Of a DNA stretch of 7,807 nt, positions 1 to 5,518 are shown one piece after another. Both the position numbers and the translations under genes were made by a program. This stretch comes from Elusimicrobia bacterium RBG_16_66_12 (GTDB lineage Bacteria; Elusimicrobiota; Elusimicrobia; UBA1565; UBA9628): NCBI GenBank assembly GCA_001800005.1, contig MGUL01000171.1, forward strand, positions 27,808 to 35,614, given 5' to 3'. Position 1 is the stretch's first letter. Each line of letters starts with the position of its first letter. Under the pieces are notes generated by a model. The model was given only the letters and a program-made list of their open reading frames with translations, was not told where the DNA came from and did not search any database.

Positions 1-144
1 AACGACTTCGTGATCGGCCTGATCGGCAAGGAGCTCTTTCCGCTCTCCGCGCTGGTCGAGACGATGCGCCCGACCGTGCAGACCTCTCAGTATCTGGCGA
101 GCATCGGGCCGTTCTTCGTCGGCCGGGCGATCTGGCGCTCATGA
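1..144 (+). CDS. C-terminal fragment of an unrecognised protein
   Basis: An open frame runs from the first base to a TGA at 142-144, giving 47 residues of the C-terminal end. The piece is mildly hydrophobic, with stretches such as DFVIGLIGKELFPLSALVE and IGPFFVGRAIWRS, and I see no motif that names a family. Codon usage (mostly G or C in third position) agrees with the real genes in this window, which supports it being coding. Its stop overlaps the next gene's start in an ATGA arrangement (141-144), so the two are probably translationally coupled and share a transcript. The start and most of the protein lie outside the window, so no function is proposed. Confidence 0.6.
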   Translation, partial: NDFVIGLIGKELFPLSALVETMRPTVQTSQYLASIGPFFVGRAIWRS

Positions 145-542
145 CGACCCGCAAGTTCCGCATCGCCATGTCCCCTCGGTGCTTCCGCTTCAAGCCGGAC
201 GCGCTCGAGTCGCACGCGCCGCATAAGCCCGGCGTCTACGAGTTCGTGACCTTCGACGCCGAGCGCAACCCGAAGGTCCTGTTCGTCGCCGTCGCAGAGA
301 AATCGGTGTACGCGTCTCTCGAGGGCCACCTCGACGGCGCCGCATCTCCCTCCATCAAGGACTTGTTTGGCGCGTCGCCCGACATCTACTTCGACTACGT
401 CGCGTCCGCGGACATCTCCGATCTCTCGGAGCTCCAGGACATCGCGGGGGCTCTCATCACCAAGCACTCGCCGCGCTTCAATTCCGAGCCGCTCCCGTCG
501 TCCGGGAGGCACGCCGCCGTCGAGGTCGAAGAGGTCGGCTGA
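141..542 (+). CDS. Degenerate GIY-YIG-like domain protein
   Basis: This 133-residue protein resembles the GIY-YIG nuclease fold of UvrC and homing endonucleases. GVY is at 31-33, a beta strand LFVAVA at 47-52 sits where YIGKA would be, a helix SVYASLEGHL lies at 55-64, and the closing segment ALITKHSPRFN (104-114) matches the UvrC pattern NLIKK..P.YN. Compared from memory with Thermotoga UvrC, the catalytic Tyr, Arg and Glu correspond to Phe48, Ser59 and Ala102 here, while the structural Asn is kept as Asn114. It is therefore probably not a nuclease; a nucleic-acid-binding or protein-binding role is inference. The start ATG overlaps the previous stop, and no Shine-Dalgarno is obvious, which fits translational coupling. 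The C-terminal tail (115-133) looks disordered. The family call rests on motif spacing alone. Confidence 0.6.
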   Translation: MTTRKFRIAMSPRCFRFKPDALESHAPHKPGVYEFVTFDAERNPKVLFVAVAEKSVYASLEGHLDGAASPSIKDLFGASPDIYFDYVASADISDLSELQDIAGALITKHSPRFNSEPLPSSGRHAAVEVEEVG

Positions 543-567
543 GTCTCGGCGCGGCGGGGCCGGCATC

Positions 568-598
568 TGGACAGGCGGCCGCCTTAAATCCTAACATG
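568..598 (+). promoter_or_regulatory. Candidate promoter of the glutamine synthetase operon
   Basis: TGGACA at 568-573 (5 of 6 to TTGACA) is followed after 19 bases by TAACAT at 593-598 (4 of 6 to TATAAT), at the only AT-rich point in the 116-base gap before the glutamine synthetase start. The spacer is longer than ideal. It contains the 12-base palindrome AGGCGGCCGCCT (573-584), which could be an operator or a stem. Transcription would begin near 605 and leave a leader of roughly 54 bases. The same TAACAT hexamer serves as the -10 candidate before the DUF2249 gene. Confidence 0.35.
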
Positions 599-642
599 AC
601 TCCGACGGGGAACTCCCCGTCCGATGCCGGTACACCGCGCAT

Positions 643-650
643 GGAGAGAG
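643..650 (+). promoter_or_regulatory. Shine-Dalgarno that fixes the glutamine synthetase start
   Basis: GGAGAGAG ends 8 bases before ATG 659, a good ribosome-binding distance. The two upstream in-frame ATGs, at 596 and 641, lack such a site: the first overlaps the candidate -10 element and the second lies immediately before this Shine-Dalgarno sequence. Start 659 is therefore preferred. Confidence 0.65.
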
Positions 651-658
651 ACCAGAAC

Positions 659-2830
659 ATGCCCCACGGAGCCCACGCCGAGATGACCCACAAGCACGCC
701 AAGACCCTCCCCGCGACCCCCTCCGCCCCGAAGATCTCCGACTACTACGGCTGCAACGTCTTCGGCCTGGAGACGATGAAGCTGCTCATCCCCCGCGAGA
801 CCTTCCGCAAGGTCCAGGAAGCCGTCGAGAAGGGCGAGCGCCTCGACCTCGAGGCCGCCAATGCCGTCGCCTCCGCGATGAAGACCTGGGCGATCTCCAA
901 GGGCGCGACCCACTACTGCCACTGGTTCCAGCCCCTGACCGGCGCCACCGCCGAGAAGCACGACGCGTTCATCGACGTGACCGGCCAGGGCGCCGTCCTG
1001 GAGACTTTCACGGGACAGATGCTCGTGCAGGCCGAGCCGGACGCCTCCTCCTTCCCGTCGGGCGGCCTGCGCGTCACCTTCGAGGCCCGCGGCTACACCG
1101 CGTGGGATCCGACCTCCCCTGCGTTTATTCTAGAAAACACCGGCGGCGCCACCCTCTGCATCCCGACCTGCTTCGTCTCCTACACGGGCCACGCCCTGGA
1201 CACGAAGACGCCGCTGCTGCGCTCCATCGAGGCCCTCAACACCGCCGCCCTCTCCATCCTCGAACTCTTCAAGAGCGACGCCCGGAAGGTCTTCTCGACG
1301 CTCGGCGTCGAGCAGGAGTACTTTCTCGTCGATCAAGAGTACTTCAAGTCCCGCCCCGACCTGCTGCTGGCCGGACGCACGCTCTTCGGCGCGGCCAGCC
1401 CCAAGGGCCAGCAGCTCGAGGACCACTACTTCGGGTCGATCAAGGACCGCGTGTTCGCGTTCATGACCGATTTTGAAAGCGAAGCTTTCAAACTTGGCAT
1501 CCCGCTCAAGACGCGCCACAACGAGGTCGCCCCGCACCAGTTCGAGTGCGCGCCGATCTTCGAGGAGGCGAACGTCGCCGTCGACCACAACCAACTGGTC
1601 ATGGATCTCATGGAGCGCATCGCCGCGCGACATGGCCTGGCGGCCCTGCTCTATGAGAAGCCCTTTGCGGGGGTCAACGGCTCGGGCAAGCACAACAACT
1701 GGTCTTTGGGCACGGACACCGGCAAGAACCTCCTGTCCCCCGGCGCCACCCCTCAGGAGAACCTGCAGTTCCTGACCATCCTGACGGCCATCGTGAAGGC
1801 CGTGCACGACCACAGCCTGCTGCTGCGCGCGTCCATCACGTCGTCGGGCAACGACCACCGCCTGGGCGCCAACGAGGCGCCGCCGGCCATCATGTCGGTG
1901 TTCCTGGGCGCCCAGCTCACCAAGGTCCTCGCGGATCTCGAGAAGGGCGTGACCACCAAGGGCACGGACCCGATGTGGATCTCCTTCGGCATCGACAAGA
2001 TCCCGCCGGTCCTCAAGGACAACACGGACCGCAACCGCACCTCGCCCTTCGCCTTCACCGGCAACAAGTTCGAGTTCCGCGCGGTCGGCTCGTCGGCCAA
2101 CAGCGCGGTGCCGGTCGCGACGATCAACACGATCGTGGCCAACCAGTTGCTCGAGACCAAGAAGGAGATCGCCGCGGCGATGAAGGGAGGCAAGGCCTTC
2201 AAGGAGGCCGTGCTCGAGGTCCTGCGCAAGCAGTACAAGCAGTCGAAGACCGTCTGTTTCGAGGGCAACAACTACTCCGAGGATTGGGTCAAGGAGGCCA
2301 AGAAGCGCGGCCTGCCCAACGAGAAGACCACCCCGGCCGCGCTGAAGGGCTTCGACCTCAAGAAGTCGGTCGAGCTCTTCGCGAAGCTGGGGGTCCTTAC
2401 CGAGGAGGAATCCCACTCGCGCTACCACATCCTCCTCGAGAAGTACGCCAAGGACATCGCCATCGAGGCCAAGCTCGTCGGCGAGATGACGATGACGCTT
2501 TTCGTGCCCGCCGCGGTGGACTACCAGAACCGCCTGGCCGCGGCCGTCGCCGCCCAGAAGTCCTTGGGCGTGGCCGTGGCGGCCCAGGCCTCGCTGCTGC
2601 GCGAGGTCGCCGGCCGCGTGGAAAGCGCGCTGCTCGGCGCCGCTTCCCTGAACAAGGCCTTCGAGGAGGCCGATCGCGTCGAGGACGCCGCGGCGCGCGC
2701 CGAGGCGTTCTGCACCAAGGTCAAGCCGTGGTTCGAGAAGATCCGGACGGACGTGGACGCCCTGGAACTCCTGATACCGGCGGATTCATGGCCGCTGCCG
2801 AAGTACCGGGAGATGCTGTTCCTGATGTGA
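659..2830 (+). CDS. glnN: Type III glutamine synthetase
   Basis: Cytoplasmic enzyme that makes glutamine from glutamate, ammonia and ATP, the entry step of nitrogen assimilation. The 723 residues match the usual GSIII size of about 700-730, far longer than GlnA types I and II. GSIII-specific N-terminal features are visible: DYYGCNVFGLETMK (28-41) and THYCHWFQPLTGATAEKHDAF (84-104). Catalytic-core motifs follow: GVEQEYF (216-222, metal-binding glutamates), HNEVAPHQFE (287-296), GVNGSGKHNNWS (338-349) and RNRTSPFAFTGNKFEFR (458-474). The C-terminus has the family ending WPLPKYREMLF (711-721). Start 659 is chosen on its Shine-Dalgarno; 596 would add 21 residues of poor family fit. The gene is 8 bases upstream of the Mrp-type ATPase gene, so both are likely co-transcribed. 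No PII or ammonium-transporter gene is adjacent. No adenylylation control is expected for this class. The family assignment is very secure. Confidence 0.96.
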   Translation: MPHGAHAEMTHKHAKTLPATPSAPKISDYYGCNVFGLETMKLLIPRETFRKVQEAVEKGERLDLEAANAVASAMKTWAISKGATHYCHWFQPLTGATAEKHDAFIDVTGQGAVLETFTGQMLVQAEPDASSFPSGGLRVTFEARGYTAWDPTSPAFILENTGGATLCIPTCFVSYTGHALDTKTPLLRSIEALNTAALSILELFKSDARKVFSTLGVEQEYFLVDQEYFKSRPDLLLAGRTLFGAASPKGQQLEDHYFGSIKDRVFAFMTDFESEAFKLGIPLKTRHNEVAPHQFECAPIFEEANVAVDHNQLVMDLMERIAARHGLAALLYEKPFAGVNGSGKHNNWSLGTDTGKNLLSPGATPQENLQFLTILTAIVKAVHDHSLLLRASITSSGNDHRLGANEAPPAIMSVFLGAQLTKVLADLEKGVTTKGTDPMWISFGIDKIPPVLKDNTDRNRTSPFAFTGNKFEFRAVGSSANSAVPVATINTIVANQLLETKKEIAAAMKGGKAFKEAVLEVLRKQYKQSKTVCFEGNNYSEDWVKEAKKRGLPNEKTTPAALKGFDLKKSVELFAKLGVLTEEESHSRYHILLEKYAKDIAIEAKLVGEMTMTLFVPAAVDYQNRLAAAVAAQKSLGVAVAAQASLLREVAGRVESALLGAASLNKAFEEADRVEDAAARAEAFCTKVKPWFEKIRTDVDALELLIPADSWPLPKYREMLFLM
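1472..1492 (+). repeat. Short perfect hairpin with GCGAAGC apex inside glnN
   Basis: TTTGAAAGC (1472-1480) and GCTTTCAAA (1484-1492) are exact inverted arms of nine bases around the loop GAA. The apex GCGAAGC is known as an unusually stable DNA mini-hairpin. The patch is AT-rich inside a GC-rich gene and encodes the unremarkable residues FESEAFK, so its codon choice departs from its surroundings. Whether it has a function is unknown. Confidence 0.6.
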
Positions 2831-2838
2831 GGAGACCC

Positions 2839-3918
2839 ATGCCGACCAAAGACGAGGTCCTGAAGGCGCTGTCGACCTGCATCGAGCCCGAGCTCCACAA
2901 GGACATCGTGGCGCTGGGCATGGTCCAGAACCTCGCCGTGTGCGGGGGGACGGTGAGCTTCGATTACGTGCTCACCACCCCGGCGTGCCCTCTGAAGGGG
3001 ATGATGCAGCTGGAGGCCGAGACGGCGGTCAAGAAAGTCCCCGGTGTGACGGACGTGAAGATCAAGATGACCGCGAACGTGAACAAGGACGCCCGCATCG
3101 GCGGCGCGTTGCCCCCGGGCGTGCGCAACATCATCGCCGTCGCGGCCGGCAAGGGCGGCGTGGGCAAGTCCACCGTCGCGGCCAACCTCGCGGTCGCCCT
3201 CAAGCTCGAGGGCGCGCGCGTGGGCCTGCTCGACGCCGACATCTACGGTCCGAACCAGCCGCAGATGATGGGCGTGCAGGGCTTCCAGCCCGTCGTCGGG
3301 CCCGACGAGCAGATCGAGCCCGCCTATCACCACGGCGTGCGCGTGATGTCGATGGGCTTCCTGATGGATCCAGATAAGGCGGTCATCTGGCGCGGTCCCA
3401 TGCTCCACGGGGCCATCGGGCAGTTCCTTAAGGACGTGAAGTGGGGGGAGCTCGACTACCTCGTCATCGACCTGCCGCCCGGCACCGGCGACGTCCAGCT
3501 GACCCTGTGCCAGACCGTGCCCCTCGCGGGCGCCGTCATCGTGACCACGCCGCAGAGCATCGCGCTCTCCGACGTGCGCAAGGCCGTGGCCATGTTCAGC
3601 CAGCTTAAGGTTCCCATCCTCGGCGCCATCGAAAACATGTCCGGCTTCGTCTGCCCGCATTGCTCGAAGGAGAGCAAGATCTTCTCCGAGGGCGGCGCGC
3701 AGACTTTGGCGGGCAAATACGGCATCAAGCTCCTGGGGGGGATTCCTCTCGACCCGCGCGTCTGCGAGGCCGGCGAGAACGGCACCCCCATCGTCCTATC
3801 GCACCCCGACAGCCTCCCGGCCAAGGCCCTGCGCGAGGCCGCCCGCCAAGTCGCGGCCGCGGTCAGCGTGCGCAACGCGACCGTCAAGCCGCTCGAGATC
3901 AAGCTCGTCAAAGCGTGA
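2839..3918 (+). CDS. apbC: Mrp/ApbC-family Fe-S cluster carrier ATPase
   Basis: Cytoplasmic P-loop ATPase that binds and transfers [4Fe-4S] clusters to apo-proteins; the family includes bacterial ApbC/Mrp and eukaryotic Nbp35/Ind1. The 359 residues have the usual two-part layout. An N-terminal MIP18/DUF59 domain spans about 4-80, with Cys50 in TPACPLK. A MinD/ParA-like ATPase spans about 96-345. Visible motifs are the deviant Walker A GKGGVGKST (104-112), the DADIYGPNQP segment (132-141), Walker B LVIDLPPGTGD (208-218), ENMSGF (265-270) and the cluster-bridging CPHC (272-275). Start 2839 follows GAGGAG at 2829-2834, which overlaps the glutamine synthetase stop, so translational coupling is likely. 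The frame stays open far upstream, but that is a shadow of glnN. All expected catalytic residues are present. The stop codon directly abuts the large palindrome. Confidence 0.95.
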   Translation: MPTKDEVLKALSTCIEPELHKDIVALGMVQNLAVCGGTVSFDYVLTTPACPLKGMMQLEAETAVKKVPGVTDVKIKMTANVNKDARIGGALPPGVRNIIAVAAGKGGVGKSTVAANLAVALKLEGARVGLLDADIYGPNQPQMMGVQGFQPVVGPDEQIEPAYHHGVRVMSMGFLMDPDKAVIWRGPMLHGAIGQFLKDVKWGELDYLVIDLPPGTGDVQLTLCQTVPLAGAVIVTTPQSIALSDVRKAVAMFSQLKVPILGAIENMSGFVCPHCSKESKIFSEGGAQTLAGKYGIKLLGGIPLDPRVCEAGENGTPIVLSHPDSLPAKALREAARQVAAAVSVRNATVKPLEIKLVKA

Positions 3919-3983
3919 GGTGGGGTCAGGCCTTTAATTTTTAATGAGCGTCGCTCATTAAAAATTAAAGGCCTGACCCCACC
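3919..3983. repeat. Perfect 65-base palindrome between convergent genes
   Basis: Two 32-base arms, 3919-3950 and 3952-3983, are exact reverse complements around the single base 3951. The outer part is GC-rich (GGTGGGGTCAGGCC), the middle is AT-rich (TTTAATTTTTAAT) and the apex is GAGCGTCGCTC. It starts on the base after the Mrp stop and ends 5 bases before the minus-strand stop at 3991-3989, so it fills nearly the whole 70-base gap. It could act as a bidirectional terminator or RNase III target for both transcripts, although neither strand has a clean U-tract after the stem. The exact symmetry and the GGGGTCAGG ends recall REP-like palindromes mobilised by Y1 (IS200-like/RAYT) transposases; that link is from memory. 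No flanking target duplication is visible. Confidence 0.93.
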
Positions 3984-3988
3984 GTTTC

Positions 3989-5077
3989 TTAACGCCAGAC
4001 GACGCGCGGCTTCGCCGGGGATCGAGACTCGTCGGGCACGACGGTCAGCGAGATGCGGCCCAGCTCGCGGCGGTCGGAGGTCTCCACGCGCACGCGCCAG
4101 CGGCCGGGCTTGTGCTTCGCCTTGATGGTGTAGCCGCGCCAGCCCTCGTCGCGCCCGCCCGTGATGTCGAGCGGGATGACGTCGGCGTCCTGCCAGCCCT
4201 CCTCCGGGTCCTTGAACTGCCAACGCACCTGAAGACGTTCCTTGAAGTGGGTGGGTGAGAAGACGCTGATGAAGCAGTGGATCTTGTCGCCGGGGCGCGA
4301 CGCGAAGGTCTGGTCGCCGCGCTGCCAGAACCGCCAGCGCGAGCGCGTCATGGTCAGGGCGAACTTGTCGCCTTCGCGCCGGACGTCGTGGTACACGCCG
4401 ATGGAGGACAAGGACAGGGGCACGGGGGGGATGATTTTGAGGAAGTACAGCGCCGCGAAGCCCAGAGCGACCGCCGCGTAGGGCATGATCAGGTGGCGCT
4501 TGAGGGTCCGCTCCGGGTCGGGGAGGCGGCCTTTGAGCCGCCACGCCAGGAGCGCCATGCAGGCCGTCGAGGCGGCGAGCGTGCCGAGGAAGGGCAGGAT
4601 TCCGATCGAGCCGACCAAGGTCGGGACGAGATAGGTGAAGTAGGAGACCAGGCACAGGCTGAAGAGCGTCATGCGCAGGATGACGCCCGAGTTCTCGAAA
4701 GGCTTGAGCTCGTTGACGGCCAGCAGGCCCGCCAGCAGGGCCAGGAAGACGAAGGAGGCCCCCATCGAGGCGCTCTTGAAGTAAAAGAGGGTGTAGATGT
4801 TGAGCAGGGTGCCCAGCATGAAGTGCGTGGCTCCGATGTGGTAGCGCCAGGCGCTCTTCAGACGCGCGGGCGGGGTGAACTGTCCGTAGAGCTCCCTCAG
4901 CTCGAGGCTGGTGAAGAAGGCGCACAGGGAGAGGTAGGTCGCCTGATGGATGATGTTGTGGAGCTTGTCGATGCGCCCGACGGCCAGCGTATCGAAGAGG
5001 AACCCGGCCACGAAGAGAGCGACCGTGCACACCGGCTCGTGCTTGTGGTAGAACTCCGTGACGCGACGCAGCTCCAT
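3989..5077 (-). CDS. Polytopic membrane protein with C-terminal DUF2914-like domain
   Basis: A 362-residue inner-membrane protein of unknown function. Hydrophobic segments appear at about 16-33, 41-58, 84-100, 105-121, 133-151, 155-178 and 197-216, so about seven helices. A hydrophilic C-terminal part follows. Residues 285-347 match the DUF2914 pattern: RWQFKDPEEGW, then EGWRGYTIKA, then PGRWRVRVETSDRRELGRISLTV, a small beta domain often found after membrane segments. Residues 225-275 (MTRSRWRFWQRGD, FASRPGDKIHCFISVF) form a preceding beta-rich stretch that probably belongs to the same unit. Start ATG 5077 lies 8 bases after a -10-like TACAAT with no clear Shine-Dalgarno. It is divergent from the DUF2249 gene and convergent with the Mrp gene. 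A sensory or envelope role would be a guess. Confidence 0.85.
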   Translation of the reverse strand: MELRRVTEFYHKHEPVCTVALFVAGFLFDTLAVGRIDKLHNIIHQATYLSLCAFFTSLELRELYGQFTPPARLKSAWRYHIGATHFMLGTLLNIYTLFYFKSASMGASFVFLALLAGLLAVNELKPFENSGVILRMTLFSLCLVSYFTYLVPTLVGSIGILPFLGTLAASTACMALLAWRLKGRLPDPERTLKRHLIMPYAAVALGFAALYFLKIIPPVPLSLSSIGVYHDVRREGDKFALTMTRSRWRFWQRGDQTFASRPGDKIHCFISVFSPTHFKERLQVRWQFKDPEEGWQDADVIPLDITGGRDEGWRGYTIKAKHKPGRWRVRVETSDRRELGRISLTVVPDESRSPAKPRVVWR

Positions 5078-5085
5078 GGGCGCCT

Positions 5086-5091
5086 ATTGTA
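5086..5091 (-). promoter_or_regulatory. -10-like element next to the DUF2914 gene start
   Basis: On the minus strand TACAAT (5 of 6 to TATAAT) ends 8 bases before ATG 5077. No -35 box stands at the normal distance; the nearest resemblance, ATGACA at 5119-5114, is 22 bases away. Transcription from here would start almost at the ATG, giving a leaderless or nearly leaderless mRNA. Confidence 0.4.
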
Positions 5092-5098
5092 GATCAAA

Positions 5099-5150
5099 TC
5101 TCCATGCGGCTCCTGTCATGGAAAGCGGTTTCTTGATATTTTCTCCATGA
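5099..5150. repeat. TCTCCATG direct and inverted repeats in the divergent promoter region
   Basis: TCTCCATG occurs at 5099-5106 and again at 5142-5149. The inverse TCATGGA at 5116-5122 pairs exactly with TCCATGA at 5144-5150. The repeats lie upstream of, and on both sides of, the -35 candidate of the rightward promoter, within the 137-base region between divergent genes. This arrangement suits a regulator-binding site that acts on one or both genes, but the units are short and chance cannot be ruled out. Confidence 0.35.
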
Positions 5151-5161
5151 AATCGTAACAT
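5133..5161 (+). promoter_or_regulatory. Promoter of the DUF2249-OPT gene pair
   Basis: TTGATA at 5133-5138 (5 of 6 to TTGACA) and TAACAT at 5156-5161 (4 of 6 to TATAAT) are separated by exactly 17 bases, the best-spaced sigma-70-like promoter in the window. Transcription would begin near 5168, leaving a leader of about 47 bases before ATG 5215. The region is clearly AT-richer than the surrounding genes. Confidence 0.55.
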
Positions 5162-5214
5162 AACATGTCTTACATCTTGGCTTGTAGTGCAGCGGGGGCG
5201 GAGCGGCGACGTGC

Positions 5215-5505
5215 ATGGATGATTCAGCGGACATGTCGAGCGCTCGGGCTCGGCGCCCGGCGTGGATCAAGGAGCCGCCGGACGTCGAGTTGGACATCCG
5301 TGAGTTTCTCCCGGGAGACGGGTTCTGTCGGGCCATCATGGAAGGGTTGGACCGCCTGGGGCCGGGGCGGGTCCTGGGAATCCGGACGGACTTCGAGCCG
5401 ACCCTACTCTACTCGATCCTCGGCGCGCACGGCTTCGAGCACTGGGCCGGACGAGGCGAGAACGGGGACTGGAATCTCCAGATACGCCGGAGGCCCGTCG
5501 TGTAG
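5215..5505 (+). CDS. DUF2249 (TusA/SirA-like fold) small protein
   Basis: A 96-residue cytoplasmic protein whose residues 24-93 fit DUF2249, a family with a small alpha/beta fold related to TusA/SirA. Recognisable parts are ELDIREFLPGDGFCRAI (25-41), the loop DFEPTLLYSILGAHGF (59-74) corresponding to the family's DHDPxPLL..L...G pattern, and the end GDWNLQIRRR (84-93). The TusA sulfur-carrier motif with its CPxP cysteine is absent, so sulfur transfer should not be assumed; members of the family often accompany redox or nitric-oxide-related genes, but no such partner is visible here. Residues 1-20 are a polar, Arg-rich extension. The Shine-Dalgarno is weak (GGAG at 5200-5203, 11 bases from the ATG). 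The OPT transporter starts 13 bases after the stop, so co-transcription is likely. Confidence 0.8.
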   Translation: MDDSADMSSARARRPAWIKEPPDVELDIREFLPGDGFCRAIMEGLDRLGPGRVLGIRTDFEPTLLYSILGAHGFEHWAGRGENGDWNLQIRRRPVV

Positions 5506-5511
5506 TATGAT
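5506..5511 (+). promoter_or_regulatory. -10-like element next to the OPT gene start
   Basis: TATGAT (5 of 6 to TATAAT) follows directly on the DUF2249 stop codon and ends 7 bases before ATG 5519. No convincing -35 is seen at 17 bases. If active, it would give the transporter its own nearly leaderless transcript in addition to read-through from upstream. Confidence 0.35.
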
Positions 5512-5518
5512 TGCTCCC

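Noticed and set aside
596..658. Upstream ATG starts (596, 641) for glutamine synthetase
   Set aside because: ATG 596 overlaps the candidate -10 and neither start has a ribosome-binding site, while 659 has a strong one.
1121..1140. AT-rich patch with a TTCTAGAA palindrome in glnN
   Set aside because: It encodes conserved-looking sequence (AFILENTGG) and the 8-base palindrome is short enough to be chance; no sign of insertion.
1130..2428. 432-codon minus-strand frame opposite glnN
   Set aside because: Low-complexity Arg/Leu/Val/Gly composition and no motif; the plus strand holds an unmistakable GSIII.
1975..2838. Possible 288-codon N-terminal extension of the Mrp ATPase
   Set aside because: It overlaps glnN in another frame, is Arg/Gly-rich, and the ATG at 2839 has a Shine-Dalgarno and gives the usual family length.
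3456..5030. 524-codon minus-strand frame across the end of the Mrp gene and the DUF2914 gene
   Set aside because: It reads through the palindrome in another frame, is Arg/Pro-rich and shows no domain; both overlapped genes are convincing.
5165..5518. Upstream extension of the OPT protein from ATG 5165
   Set aside because: It overlaps the DUF2249 gene in another frame and gives an Arg/Ser-rich sequence unlike OPT N-termini.
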